Assembly (NCBI RefSeq): GCF_012848855.1
Contig: NZ_CP051630.1
Span: forward strand, 537,501 to 601,500
Direction: 5' to 3'
DNA from: Pyruvatibacter mobilis
GTDB taxonomy: Bacteria > Pseudomonadota > Alphaproteobacteria > CGMCC-115125
Length of the DNA: 64,000 bases
Position 1 is the stretch's first letter; every line of letters starts with the position of its first letter. Under the pieces are notes generated by a model. That model was not told where the DNA came from. It worked only from the letters and a program-made list of their open reading frames with translations, and made no database searches. Below, piece by piece: positions 45,247-53,929 of the stretch. Both the position numbers and the translations under genes were made by a program.

Positions 45247-45272
45247 AACAGGTGAGGCGAGGGCTTTGTTCC
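45247..45272 (-). promoter_or_regulatory. candidate EcfG/RpoE2-type promoter for mscS
   Basis: On the minus strand, GGAAC (45272-45268), 18 bases, GTT (45249-45247), a GGAAC-N19-TT fit. The -10 element ends 36 bases before the mscS ATG, a normal promoter distance. Confidence 0.45.
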
Positions 45273-45301
45273 CTGCGGGGACAGAAATCAGGCGCTGCTG
45301 C

Positions 45302-46234
45302 CTAGTCGAACAGGCTCGAGACCGAGCGTTCCTCGGCGATGCGGTGCATGGCTTCGCCGATCAGCGGGGCGATGGAGACCACGCGGATATTGTGGGCCAC
45401 GCGCACGGCTTCGGTCGCCTGGATGGTGTCGGTGATGACCAGGTTCTTGAGCTTGGACGACGACACGCGGGCAACGGCGCCGCCGGACAGGACGCCGTGG
45501 GTCACATAGGCGGACACTTCCGTGGCGCCCTTGTCGAGCAGGGCCTGGGCGGCGTTGCACAGGGTGCCGGCGCTGTCGACGATGTCGTCGACCAGGATGC
45601 AGGAGCGGCCGTCCACGTCACCGATGATGTTCATCACTTCGCTTTCGCCGGCGCGCTCGCGGCGCTTGTCGACGATGGCGAGGTCCGCGTCGATGCGCTT
45701 GGCGATGGCGCGGGCGCGCACCACGCCGCCCACATCGGGGGAGACGACCATCAGCGGTTTGCCGTTGAGGTTGTCCTGGATGTCCTTGGTGAGGACGGGG
45801 GCGGCAAAGAGGTTATCGGTCGGGATATCGAAGAAGCCCTGGATCTGCCCGGCGTGCAGGTCAACCGTCAGCACCCGGTCAGCCCCGGCATGGGTCACCA
45901 GATTGGCGACGAGCTTGGCGGAGATGGGCGTGCGGGGCCCGGGTTTCCGGTCCTGGCGGGCATAGCCGAAATAGGGGATCACCGCGGTGATGCGCCGGGC
46001 GCTGGCGCGCTTCAGTGCATCGATGCAGATCAGCAGCTCCATCAGGTGGTCGTTGGCCGGATAGGAGGTCGACTGGATGACGAAGGCATCCTCGCCGCGC
46101 ACATTCTCCTGGATCTCGACGAAGACCTCCATGTCGGCAAAGCGGCGGACAACGGCCTTGGTGAGCGGCACGTTGAGATAGGCGGCGATGGCTTCGCTCA
46201 GCGCCCGGTTGGAGTTGCCGGCAAGAAGCTTCAT
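45302..46234 (-). CDS. prs: ribose-phosphate pyrophosphokinase
   Basis: A 310-residue PRPP synthase. The ATP/ribose-5-phosphate segments [21 protein letters not shown] (88-108) and [12 protein letters not shown] (125-136), the flexible loop DKRRERAG, and the PRPP motif [14 protein letters not shown] (212-225) are intact. It supplies PRPP for nucleotide, His and Trp synthesis and for apt in this window. A 9-pair hairpin (46302-46331) lies in its upstream region. Confidence 0.97.
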   Translation of the reverse strand: MKLLAGNSNRALSEAIAAYLNVPLTKAVVRRFADMEVFVEIQENVRGEDAFVIQSTSYPANDHLMELLICIDALKRASARRITAVIPYFGYARQDRKPGPRTPISAKLVANLVTHAGADRVLTVDLHAGQIQGFFDIPTDNLFAAPVLTKDIQDNLNGKPLMVVSPDVGGVVRARAIAKRIDADLAIVDKRRERAGESEVMNIIGDVDGRSCILVDDIVDSAGTLCNAAQALLDKGATEVSAYVTHGVLSGGAVARVSSSKLKNLVITDTIQATEAVRVAHNIRVVSIAPLIGEAMHRIAEERSVSSLFD

Positions 46235-46301
46235 TCGGATCCCGTATCCCGCGCTTTTGTCGCGGGCCCCTTCAGGCGAGCGATGGAGTGCTATGAGGCC
46301 A

Positions 46302-46331
46302 ACAGGCCGTGACAGTTACGTGACGGCCTGT
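46302..46331. repeat. hairpin upstream of prs
   Basis: ACAGGCCGT (46302-46310) and ACGGCCTGT (46323-46331) are perfect complements with a 12-base loop. It lies between the prs start and the lipoprotein stop. No T-tract follows on the minus strand. Confidence 0.55.
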
Positions 46332-46347
46332 CAGCGCGCGCGTTGTA

Positions 46348-47364
46348 TCAATTCGTATCCGGCGATGTAAACCCGCGAAGCTCCTTTAGGGCAGCGGCTG
46401 TTGCCCTTGTGTCGCGGCCGCTGGTGTCGTGGGTGGGGCTGACCAGCGCATAGACGGCGCGCACGGCGTCGGCGGCGGCCTCCGGCCCTGCGGCAGCCCA
46501 GCCGGTTTCAAGCTCGCCGGGGCCGAACAGGCGCTCCTGCATGACGGAGCCGACGGGCGCGCCACCGGAGCGGGTGATGTCCCATTGCAGGGTCACCATG
46601 TCACCACCGGCGGAGGACGGGCGCACCACCATGGAGCCGGTCACCAGCAGTACACCGGGCTCGGGCGCGGCCACGAGGTTGGCACCCTTGTCGAGGAAGG
46701 CGCGGCGCAGGGCGGGGGCCAGCACGGCGGGGGCGGATCGCGGTTCCCCGGCAACGCTGCGCAGATGCAGGGTGACGGGGGCTGTCAGTTCAACCGGCGC
46801 GGGCGGGGTGGGTGTGGCAGCTGCGGCGTCCGGCAGGGCGGCGGTGGTAATGGGGGACGCGCCGGTGAGGGCGGCCTGCTGCGCATAGAAGCCTGCCAGC
46901 TCGTTGGCGACGGCGGAAGCGACCTGGGTCAGCGAGGCTTCCCCGGCAGCGCTCCAGGCCACGTCCGGCGAGCGGGTGGGGACGAGCTGCGTATCGATAA
47001 AGCGGTGGCGGCGGATGCCGTCGGCGTCGGTTAGGTCCCAGGCGAAGGCAAGCACGGTGCCCTGGTCCGTCTGCCGGGCCGACGCCGTGCCCTCGAGCAC
47101 ATAGTCGAAGCCCGCAGCCCGGTTGTCCGTCGCCATGGGCACGCCGCGGGAGGCGGCGGCATTGGTGATGCGGTCCGTCAGCCGGGCGGAGGCATCGATC
47201 GGCACACCGATGATGGGGGCCACGGCAAGGCCGGGGCGGGCGATCTCCAGCGCCGTCGTGTCCACCGGGTTCTCCGCCTCATCGCTCCAGCTGTCCCAGC
47301 TGCCGCAACTGGCGGTGGCCAGCAGCAGCGCGGTAGCGGTGAGAAGGGACCGGAGCGGGGTCAT
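46348..47364 (-). CDS. putative lipoprotein of unknown function
   Basis: A 338-residue protein with a lipoprotein-type signal (LRSLLTATALLLATASCGSW, Cys at about residue 20). The body contains two similar segments that each mention a Val/Ala-rich domain ending in a Trp-containing strand (FAWDLTDADG and LQWDITRSGG), suggesting a duplicated beta domain. The central linker is Ala/Pro/Thr-rich. I do not recognise the family. It is encoded between pgeF and prs on the same strand. Start set at the ATG at 47364, which gives a proper signal; the frame extends 66 bases further. Confidence 0.7.
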   Translation of the reverse strand: MTPLRSLLTATALLLATASCGSWDSWSDEAENPVDTTALEIARPGLAVAPIIGVPIDASARLTDRITNAAASRGVPMATDNRAAGFDYVLEGTASARQTDQGTVLAFAWDLTDADGIRRHRFIDTQLVPTRSPDVAWSAAGEASLTQVASAVANELAGFYAQQAALTGASPITTAALPDAAAATPTPPAPVELTAPVTLHLRSVAGEPRSAPAVLAPALRRAFLDKGANLVAAPEPGVLLVTGSMVVRPSSAGGDMVTLQWDITRSGGAPVGSVMQERLFGPGELETGWAAAGPEAAADAVRAVYALVSPTHDTSGRDTRATAAALKELRGFTSPDTN

Positions 47365-47481
47365 CGGGCGGCGGGGTCCTGCGTCAGGGTCTGGGTTGCG
47401 GCATGCACCAGGGACCGGGAATCGAATCACGTTTCCCGGCGGCTGGCAAAGTATAGGGGATTGGCGGGGCGGCGGAGAGGG

Positions 47482-48267
47482 TCAGGCCAGGGTGATGACC
47501 GAAATCTGCCGACCATAATCCTTTTCCCCGCGATGGGTGGTGCGGCGGAAGCTGAAGAAGCGGTGGTCGTCCGCATAGGTGCATTCGCCCAGCCCGCCGA
47601 TGGTGCCCACATCTGCCGCGCGCAGGCGGGCCAGCACATAGGCCTCAAGGTCAAAGCGCCAGTGGCCGTCCCGGTCCGACGGCACGAAGAAGCGCTCATT
47701 GGCGGCATCAAGCGCCATCACCTCGTCGCGCAGGTCCGGGCCGACCTCGTAATTCTCCTGGCTGATGGCCGGGCCGACCACGGCGATGGTGTCGGCGCGC
47801 CGGGCCCCCAGGCCCTCCATCTGCGCAAGCGTTGCCTCGACGATGCCGCCTGCCGCGCCGCGCCAGCCCGCATGGGCCGCGCCGATGACCTTTGCCTTGG
47901 GGTCGGCGAACAGCACGGGCGCGCAATCAGCGGTAAGGATGCCGAGGGCGAGGCCGCGCGTGGCGGTCGCCATGCCGTCCGCCTGCGGACGGTTCTCCGC
48001 GTCCCACGGTTTGGTGACGGTGACGGCCTTGCCCGAGTGGATCTGGTAGAGCGACAGCAGGTTCTCCGGGGCCACCTGAAGGTGAATGGCGACGCGGGTG
48101 CGGTTCAGTTCAACGGCGGAAGGGTCGTCATTGGAGCCGGGGCCGCAATTGAGACCATGATAGATGCCGGTGGACACACCGCCGGCACGGGTGAAGAAGC
48201 CGTGGCGGATGCCCTTGAGGCCGTCGAGTTCCATGGCGTGGAGGGGGTGGACAGACATGAGGCTCAC
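47482..48267 (-). CDS. pgeF: peptidoglycan editing factor PgeF / polyphenol oxidase family
   Basis: A 261-residue YfiH/laccase-domain protein. The Zn/Cu-site segments are LTADCAPVLFADP and VIGAAHAGWRGAAGGIVEATL, with a late GLGECTYADDHRFFSFRR. The PgeF role is removal of wrongly incorporated Ser from muropeptides; other members act on nucleosides. The GTG at 48267 overlaps the upstream stop (GTGA), favouring coupling; the ATG at 48258 is an alternative. It follows lgt and a MidA-like gene, an arrangement common in alphaproteobacteria. Confidence 0.92.
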   Translation of the reverse strand: MSLMSVHPLHAMELDGLKGIRHGFFTRAGGVSTGIYHGLNCGPGSNDDPSAVELNRTRVAIHLQVAPENLLSLYQIHSGKAVTVTKPWDAENRPQADGMATATRGLALGILTADCAPVLFADPKAKVIGAAHAGWRGAAGGIVEATLAQMEGLGARRADTIAVVGPAISQENYEVGPDLRDEVMALDAANERFFVPSDRDGHWRFDLEAYVLARLRAADVGTIGGLGECTYADDHRFFSFRRTTHRGEKDYGRQISVITLA

Positions 48268-49349
48268 AATCCTGCGGGCGTGAGGCCGTGCGAGGTGACG
48301 GCCATGACCTTGAACAGAGTTCCCATTGCATCGGCATGGGTCAAGCGGCTGAGGGCTGCCTCAATGGCCTTGGCCTGATCGGGCGTTGCGTGCTGTGCCA
48401 GCATGGCGGCGCGCTGGGCGATGCCGAGCGCCAGCAGGAACTGGCCCTGGGTGGCGGGGCCATGGATGGCGGCGGCAGGTGCAGCGGAGGCCGCCAGCGC
48501 CTCGAAATCCACATGGGCTGTGATGTCCGCCGTGCCGGGCGCCTCCAGCACCGGCGCATAGGCGCCCTCGTGCATGGCCTGCAGCGTGTCGCCGGGCTGG
48601 CTGCGCGTATAGCCGTAATCGATAAACAGCGCCGCCCCGCCACGGGCCTTGAGGCGGCGGGCGATGTCGGCGGTGATGGCGGTGCCGGCGGGGCAGATTT
48701 CGGCGATAGCCCCCGGCGGGGCTGTGTGGACGGCCTCCGGCAGGATGGAGATGTTCGGCAGCGGTGCGGGCGCGGCAGTGAAGACTAGGTTGCCCTGGAA
48801 CTCCACCACGCAGCGCTCGCGCCAGCCGTCATCAGTGGCGATGAACTGGCGGATCGGCAGGGCGTCGATGAATTCGTTGGCGATGACGATCAGCGGCATG
48901 TCCGGCAGGGTGGCGGTGCTGTCCAGCCAGCGCGGCTGACGGTAGCCGCCCTGTTCGAGGATCGGGCGCAGGGTCTCGTGCTGCGTGCGGCGCAGGACGG
49001 GGCTGGTCTCGACGAGGCATATCTGCGCGGCTGCGGCAAAGCCGGGCACGGCTTTCGTGGCGCGCAGAGCATCGGCCATCAGCGTCCCGCGTCCCGGTCC
49101 GAGTTCCACCAGGGCAAAGGGGGAGGGCGCGCCGAGCTTCGCCCAGCAATCCGCCGCCCAGGCACCGATCAGTTCACCGAACATCTGCGAGATTTCGGGT
49201 GAGGTGGTGAAATCCGTGCCCAGCGGGTCGCGGGTGATGTAGTAGCCGTGTTTCGGGTGGCCGAGCGCCAGCGCCATGAAGCGGCTGACCGGCATGGGGC
49301 CTGCTTCACGGATTTCCGCACGGATGATGTCGGCGAGGGGGGACGTCAT
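48264..49349 (-). CDS. class I SAM-dependent methyltransferase, MidA/NDUFAF7 family
   Basis: A 361-residue protein with the family opening GPMPVSRFMALALGHPKHGYYITRDPLGTDFTTSPEISQMFGELIGAW and the SAM loop VELGPGRGTLMADAL (about 83-97). Mitochondrial NDUFAF7 dimethylates an Arg of a complex I subunit, and bacterial members may do likewise. Its ATG follows directly after the lgt stop (TGAATG), and its stop overlaps pgeF, so the three genes are coupled. Confidence 0.92.
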   Translation of the reverse strand: MTSPLADIIRAEIREAGPMPVSRFMALALGHPKHGYYITRDPLGTDFTTSPEISQMFGELIGAWAADCWAKLGAPSPFALVELGPGRGTLMADALRATKAVPGFAAAAQICLVETSPVLRRTQHETLRPILEQGGYRQPRWLDSTATLPDMPLIVIANEFIDALPIRQFIATDDGWRERCVVEFQGNLVFTAAPAPLPNISILPEAVHTAPPGAIAEICPAGTAITADIARRLKARGGAALFIDYGYTRSQPGDTLQAMHEGAYAPVLEAPGTADITAHVDFEALAASAAPAAAIHGPATQGQFLLALGIAQRAAMLAQHATPDQAKAIEAALSRLTHADAMGTLFKVMAVTSHGLTPAGL

Positions 49350-50252
49350 TCAGCCCTGTTTCGCGGGGGCCTTGTCGACGGCGCGGGTGCCCAGCGGCGG
49401 TTCCGCATTGGCGCGCCAGATGAACCAGATGCCGGCCACGATCATCGGCAGGGACAGGGTCATGCCCATGGTCAGCCAGTTGCCAATGAGATAGCCGAGC
49501 TGCGGGTCAGGCTCGCGGAAGTTCTCCGTAAAAAAGCGCGCGCAGCCATAGCCGGTGAGGAAGATGCCGATGGTGAGGCCGGGGCGCCGCAAGGTCTGGA
49601 AGCGGTAGACGGCAACAAGCACGATGGTGAAGAGAAGCGCCCCGTCGATCGCGGCCTGGTAGAGCTGGCTCGGGTGGCGGGCGATGCCGAGTTCGTCGCG
49701 CGGGAACACCATCGCCCATGGCACGTCTGCCGCGCGGCCCCAGAGCTCGCCGTTGATGAAGTTGGCGAGGCGGCCGAAGAAATAGCCCAGCGGGGCAACG
49801 GTGGCGATGAGGTCGCCCAGCGAGAACATGTTGATGCCGCGCGAGCGGGCGAACAGCACGATGGCGATGACCATGCCCGCCAGCCCGCCATGAAACGCCA
49901 TGCCGCCCTGCCACACATAGAAGATCTCGATGGGGTTCGAGAGGTAGTAGGGCAGGTTGTAGAACAGCACGAAGCCGATGCGGCCGCCGAGGATGATGCC
50001 CAGCGTGGCCCAGACGAGGAAATCGTCGATGTGCTCGGGCAGGATGGGCGCCTGGGGCTTGGCGTGTTTCCGCTTCTGCGCCGCTGCCGGGTAGGGGTAG
50101 CCCTCCCACAGGCGTGGCGTCTGCACCATGCGCAGGGCCAGCCGCCAGCCGCCGATGATGCCCGCGATATAGGCCAGCGCATACCAGCGGATGACCAGCG
50201 GGCCGATTTCGACCAGCACCGGATCGAACTGCGGATAGGTGATTTCATACAT
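49350..50252 (-). CDS. lgt: prolipoprotein diacylglyceryl transferase
   Basis: A 300-residue inner-membrane enzyme that transfers diacylglycerol from phosphatidylglycerol to the lipobox Cys of prolipoproteins. The signature GRLANFINGELWGR is present, with the essential His in GMAFHGGLAGMV, and about seven hydrophobic helices can be counted. First gene of the lgt-midA-pgeF group. The downstream lipoprotein gene may use it. Confidence 0.96.
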   Translation of the reverse strand: MYEITYPQFDPVLVEIGPLVIRWYALAYIAGIIGGWRLALRMVQTPRLWEGYPYPAAAQKRKHAKPQAPILPEHIDDFLVWATLGIILGGRIGFVLFYNLPYYLSNPIEIFYVWQGGMAFHGGLAGMVIAIVLFARSRGINMFSLGDLIATVAPLGYFFGRLANFINGELWGRAADVPWAMVFPRDELGIARHPSQLYQAAIDGALLFTIVLVAVYRFQTLRRPGLTIGIFLTGYGCARFFTENFREPDPQLGYLIGNWLTMGMTLSLPMIVAGIWFIWRANAEPPLGTRAVDKAPAKQG

Positions 50253-50805
50253 GGCAGCTTGCCTGTCCGGGGGTGGGGGCGGATGTCTGGCGGAGGGTTC
50301 TTTGCGGGCGGCGCAAAGTCAAGGAACTCCGGGGGATTGCGGGCGTAAATGTGGGTCCGTGGATGCCTTCGCCGGCCTGAGACCGCCTGCACCTCCCATG
50401 GGCCCTCCGGTCAAGCCGGAGGGAGAGCGGTTTTTTGACTGATGGGTCACACCATTTCCGCCATCCCTCCGGCTCGACCGGAGGGTCTCTCACCCCCTGC
50501 CTGAGCCATAGTGGATTGCATGGCGCAAGTGCCAGTCACCTCTCCCCTTGCGGGAGAGGTCGGTGCGCAGCACCGGGTGAGGGGGGCAGCGCCGAACTCT
50601 TGTGCAGGGCGTGAGTTCCACCCCCTCACCCTCCCACCCCTCGCGCGGCGGGCCCCTCCCTCTCCCGCACTTTGTCCGCTTCCGGCGGACAAGCCGCCGA
50701 AAGGGGGAGAGGGGATTTTGGGCCGCGTGTATTGTGCCGATCTGCCGCGCTTGCACGAGGCGGGGCGGGCGCGCGATAGTGCGGGCGCCCACAGGAGTTG
50801 AGCCG
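50253..50805. other. 553-base intergenic region, lgt / ubiK, holding repeat locus 2
   Basis: Divergent region. Most of it is repeat modules (50403-50714). Bases 50253-50402 and 50715-50805 should contain the lgt and ubiK promoters. No gene is supported. Confidence 0.7.
50403..50714 (+). repeat. mosaic intergenic repeat, locus 2 (A'-A-B-C)
   Basis: Inverted module A at 50403-50423 (CCCTCCGGTCAAGCCGGAGGG), module A at 50465-50485, module B at 50537-50586 and module C at 50619-50714. The stem of C carries an extra 34-base insert (CTTTGTCCGCTTCCGGCGGA and onward) that is itself partly palindromic. Spacer text such as CTCTCACC...GCCTGAGC between A and B is shared with locus 3. Confidence 0.9.
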
Positions 50806-51072
50806 ATGACCCAGTACGAAAACCGTTTCCTTGATGACGTCGCCAAGCTGATGACCAGTGCCGCCGGTGCGGCACAGGGTATGCGCAGCGAGGTGGAGAC
50901 CGTGATCCGGTCGCAGGCGGAGCGGCTGGTGGCGGATCTCGACCTGGTGCCGCGGGAGGATTTCGAGGCCATGCGCGAGCTGGCGGTGGCCGCGCGCACG
51001 GAAGCCGAAGAGCTGAAGGAGCGTCTTGAGGCGCTGGAAGCCCGCGTGGCAAAGCTCGAGGCTGGCGCCTGA
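50806..51072 (+). CDS. ubiK: accessory factor UbiK family protein
   Basis: An 88-residue helical protein of the UbiK/BMFP (membrane fusogenic) family. An amphipathic N-terminal half (MTSAAGAAQGMRSEVETVIRSQAERLV) is followed by a C-terminal coiled coil (LKERLEALEARVAKLEAGA). UbiK assists the UbiJ-dependent ubiquinone-synthesis complex. AGGAG 6 bases upstream fixes the ATG at 50806; the frame upstream lies in repeat sequence. A COQ9-like gene lies 1.7 kb downstream on the same strand. Confidence 0.9.
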   Translation: MTQYENRFLDDVAKLMTSAAGAAQGMRSEVETVIRSQAERLVADLDLVPREDFEAMRELAVAARTEAEELKERLEALEARVAKLEAGA

Positions 51073-51388
51073 CGCGCCCACTATCCGGGGCAGTTTTCTG
51101 GCGTCGGCCTTGTCTTCCAAGATTCATGAAAGAGCGCTTGCACCGACTCAGTTACACGGGCACGGTGCGATAGTGTGTCGCGCTGCTCCGGCCACAAGAT
51201 GTTGCCTCTTCGCGCAATATCTGGGGGAGCGTCCAGCGCTGGAGCGGACGACATGCAAACAGTGTCACCGGGGGGTGATGCCGGTTTGCTGAGACACATG
51301 CCGCCAGCCCGTCCGGAGCGTTTCCGGGCAGACCGGCGGACACCCAGCCAGCGGGCATCGGGCCCCCGACAACCGGGAAGGCTACCCC
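51073..51388. other. 316-base intergenic region, ubiK / ybjN-like
   Basis: It holds GCACCG-N17-CGGTGC (51140-51168) and the 12-base palindrome TCCAGCGCTGGA (51232-51243). No gene, terminator or clear promoter. The YbjN gene promoter is presumably here. Confidence 0.5.
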
Positions 51389-51889
51389 ATGTCGTTGACC
51401 GTTGCTGATACCGCCCATCTCCTTGAAAACCCCATCGACGTTCTGGAAACGATCGCCACCAAGCAGGACTGGCCGTTTGACCGGTCTGCGGAGGACGAGC
51501 TTTCCGTGGCGGTGAAGGGGTCGTGGTGCGATTACGACCTGTCGTTCAGCTGGCGCGACGACCTGCACGGGCTGCATCTGGCCTGCGCCTTCGATCTCAA
51601 GATCAATGCGGGCAAGGTGCCCGACATCCACGCGCTGCTGGCGAAGATCAATGAGCAGCTTTGGCTGGGGCATTTCGACATCTGGAAGGAGGAGGGCTTT
51701 GTCCTGTTCCGTCACGGGCTGCTGCTGGGCAGCGGCCAGGACATGGTGGAGCAGTGCGAGGTGCTTTTATCGCTGGCGGTGGAAGCGTGTGAGCGCTACT
51801 ACCCGGCATTCCAGTTTGTGCTGTGGGCCGGCCAGTCGGCGGAGGATGCAATGGCGGCCTGCATGTTTGAAACCCAAGGTTCCGCCTGA
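51389..51889 (+). CDS. YbjN domain protein
   Basis: A 166-residue cytosolic protein with the YbjN pattern: an N-terminal helix (NPIDVLETIATKQDWPF), alternating strands around WCDYDLSFSWRDDLHGLHLACAFDLK, then VPDIHALLAKINEQLWLGHFDIWKEEGFVLFRHGLLL. The fold resembles type III secretion chaperones; its function in alphaproteobacteria is unknown. Its stop is 5 bases before proC, a conserved pairing. Confidence 0.9.
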   Translation: MSLTVADTAHLLENPIDVLETIATKQDWPFDRSAEDELSVAVKGSWCDYDLSFSWRDDLHGLHLACAFDLKINAGKVPDIHALLAKINEQLWLGHFDIWKEEGFVLFRHGLLLGSGQDMVEQCEVLLSLAVEACERYYPAFQFVLWAGQSAEDAMAACMFETQGSA

Positions 51890-51894
51890 CATCC

Positions 51895-52731
51895 ATGACA
51901 TCATCTACCGCGCCGTCCTCACCGCTGGCCTTGCCCGGCACACTTGTTCTGGCGGGCGCGGGCAAGATGGGCGGCGCCATGCTGCGCGGCTGGCTCGAGG
52001 CGGGAGCCGATGCATCCCTGATCACGGTCATCGACCCCAAGCCGTCTGATGAGCTTCAGGCACTTGCAGCCAAGAAGGGATTTTCCGTTCGTCCGGATGC
52101 GGATGGTGTGCGCGATGCCGCCGTGCTGGTGCTGGCGGTGAAGCCGCAGATGCTGGCGGAGGCGGCGCACACGCTCGCACCGGTGATGGCTTCTTCACCG
52201 CTTGTCGTTTCCATTCTCGCGGGCAAGACCGTGGGTGATCTCTCCGGGGCGCTGGGGGCGGCGCCCATCGTGCGGTCCATGCCCAACACCCCGTCGGCAG
52301 TGGGGCGGGGCATCACGGCGGGCTTCGCCGGGCCGGGCGTGTCGCCTGCACAGGTGGCGCTTACCACGTCGCTGCTGCAGGCCGTGGGTGAGGTCGTGTG
52401 GCTTGATGACGAAGAGCTGATGGATGCGGTGACGGCTGTGTCCGGCAGCGGGCCGGCTTATGTCTTCTGGCTTACCGAATGCATGGCGGCGGCGGGCGAG
52501 AAACTCGGCCTGCCGGCGGAGCTTGCCGCGTCCCTGGCGCGGGCGACGGTGAGCGGGGCGGGCGAATTAATGCACCAGGCCAGCGAGACACCCGCCACCC
52601 TGCGGCAGAACGTGACATCGCCCGGCGGCACCACGGCGGCAGCGCTTGAGGTGCTGATGGCGGAGGGAGGCCTTGCCCCCCTGATGGCTGAGGCCCTCAC
52701 GGCGGCGCGGGACCGGGCGCGCGAGCTTTAA
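51895..52731 (+). CDS. proC: pyrroline-5-carboxylate reductase
   Basis: A 278-residue NAD(P)H enzyme making proline. The coenzyme loop is GAGKMGGAMLRGWLEAG (about 19-35). The C-terminal signature ATVSGAGELMHQASETPATLRQNVTSPGGTTAAALEVL is complete. It lies 5 bases after the YbjN gene and 76 bases before the COQ9/TetR-like gene. Confidence 0.96.
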   Translation: MTSSTAPSSPLALPGTLVLAGAGKMGGAMLRGWLEAGADASLITVIDPKPSDELQALAAKKGFSVRPDADGVRDAAVLVLAVKPQMLAEAAHTLAPVMASSPLVVSILAGKTVGDLSGALGAAPIVRSMPNTPSAVGRGITAGFAGPGVSPAQVALTTSLLQAVGEVVWLDDEELMDAVTAVSGSGPAYVFWLTECMAAAGEKLGLPAELAASLARATVSGAGELMHQASETPATLRQNVTSPGGTTAAALEVLMAEGGLAPLMAEALTAARDRAREL

Positions 52732-52807
52732 GCATAAGAGGATCCGGGCCCGGGTTGTCTGCCGCCATGGGTGGCAGAGGGGCTGCCTGTCGCCTATCTT
52801 TCCTCCC

Positions 52808-53515
52808 ATGAGCGATGACATCGACAGCAAGGCGCGCAAGCCGCGCAAGAAACCCGGCAAGGTGAAGCAGAAGGCGCATCTGGTGAAGGCGGCGCTGACG
52901 CTGGCGCAGAGCCGGGGCTGGCGTGACCTGTCCATGGCGGAGATTGCTGCCAAGGCCAAGGTGCCGCTGGCGGATGCGCTGGAGATCACCCCCAACAAGA
53001 CCGCGATCCTGCGGGCCTTCTCGCAGCATATCGACGTTCAGGTGCTGAACGAGATGGAGGGCGAGACCGGCGACGAGCCGGCCCGCGACCGGCTGTTTGA
53101 CGTGCTGATGAGCCGCTACGACGCGCTGTGGCCGCACCGCCCGGCGCTGCGAGCGATCCTCGGCGACCTGCCCAGTGATCCGGGTGCGCTGCTGGCGGCG
53201 CTGTCGCCAGCGCTTGAAAGCGTGAAGTGGATGCTGGAAGCCGCGGACCTCGATACATCCGGCGTGCGCGGGGCACTGCGGGTGCGGGCCGTGGGGCTGA
53301 TCTATGCCGCCAATCTGCGCGTCTGGCTGCAGGAAGACAGCGAGGACATGGCCAAGACCATGGCCGATCTCGACCGCCGCCTGCGGCGCGCGGAATCGCT
53401 GATGGAGCAGGCCGCAGGCTCCGTTGAAACCGCCTCCGGCCTGATGCGCTCGGCCCTGGGCGCCCTGGCCAATCTCGGCACCTCACGGCAGGCCGCCGCC
53501 GAGTCGGACGAGTAG
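52808..53515 (+). CDS. COQ9/TetR-like helical protein
   Basis: A 235-residue protein. A Lys/Arg-rich N-terminus (KARKPRKKPGKVKQK) precedes a TetR-like helix-turn-helix (LVKAALTLAQSRGWRDLSMAEIAAKAKVPLADALEITPNKTAILRAF). The C-terminal half (LIYAANLRVWLQEDSEDMAKTMADLDRRLRRAE) resembles the lipid-binding end of COQ9, which shares the TetR fold but assists ubiquinone synthesis. Whether it binds DNA or a quinone precursor cannot be decided from sequence; ubiK upstream slightly favours the quinone link. A long Ala/Ser tail follows. Confidence 0.72.
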   Translation: MSDDIDSKARKPRKKPGKVKQKAHLVKAALTLAQSRGWRDLSMAEIAAKAKVPLADALEITPNKTAILRAFSQHIDVQVLNEMEGETGDEPARDRLFDVLMSRYDALWPHRPALRAILGDLPSDPGALLAALSPALESVKWMLEAADLDTSGVRGALRVRAVGLIYAANLRVWLQEDSEDMAKTMADLDRRLRRAESLMEQAAGSVETASGLMRSALGALANLGTSRQAAAESDE

Positions 53516-53929
53516 GCCGGGCTGCCGCCGTTAAGGCATGCCGCAGCTCCCATTGGCCCTCCGGTCAAGCCGGAGGGACAACGGGGTTGTTTCAAACTTT
53601 GCCGTCATCCCTCCGGCTTGACCGGAGGGTCTCTCTCACCATGCCTGAGCTTGGAAGGCGTGCGCGGTGCCAAAGCCGGTCACCTCTCCCCTTGCGGGAG
53701 AGGTCGGTGCGCAGCACCGGGTGAGGGGGGCAGTGGTTGCGATGATGCGGGGGCTTAGTGCGAGGCGTGAAGTCCACCCCCTCACCCTCCCACCGCTTGC
53801 GCGGCGGGCCCCTCCCTCTCCCGCGAGGGGAGAGGGGGACTTTATGTTTGCTTCTTATCTCCGCTTTCCCTCCGGCTTGACCGGAGGGTCCATCTGACTT
53901 GCGGCGTGTTTCAAGGATCTGCCGGGGCC
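53516..53929. other. 414-base convergent region holding repeat locus 3
   Basis: It lies between the COQ9/TetR-like gene and the histidine kinase. Almost all of it is repeat modules. No gene is supported. The module hairpins may end both transcripts. Confidence 0.75.
53557..53888 (+). repeat. mosaic intergenic repeat, locus 3 (A'-A-B-C-A)
   Basis: Inverted module A at 53557-53577, A at 53609-53629, B at 53680-53730, C at 53776-53838 and a further A at 53868-53888. Module order and the spacer between A and B (CTCTCACCATGCCTGAGC) agree with locus 2. Each module folds as one or two GC-rich hairpins. Confidence 0.92.
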
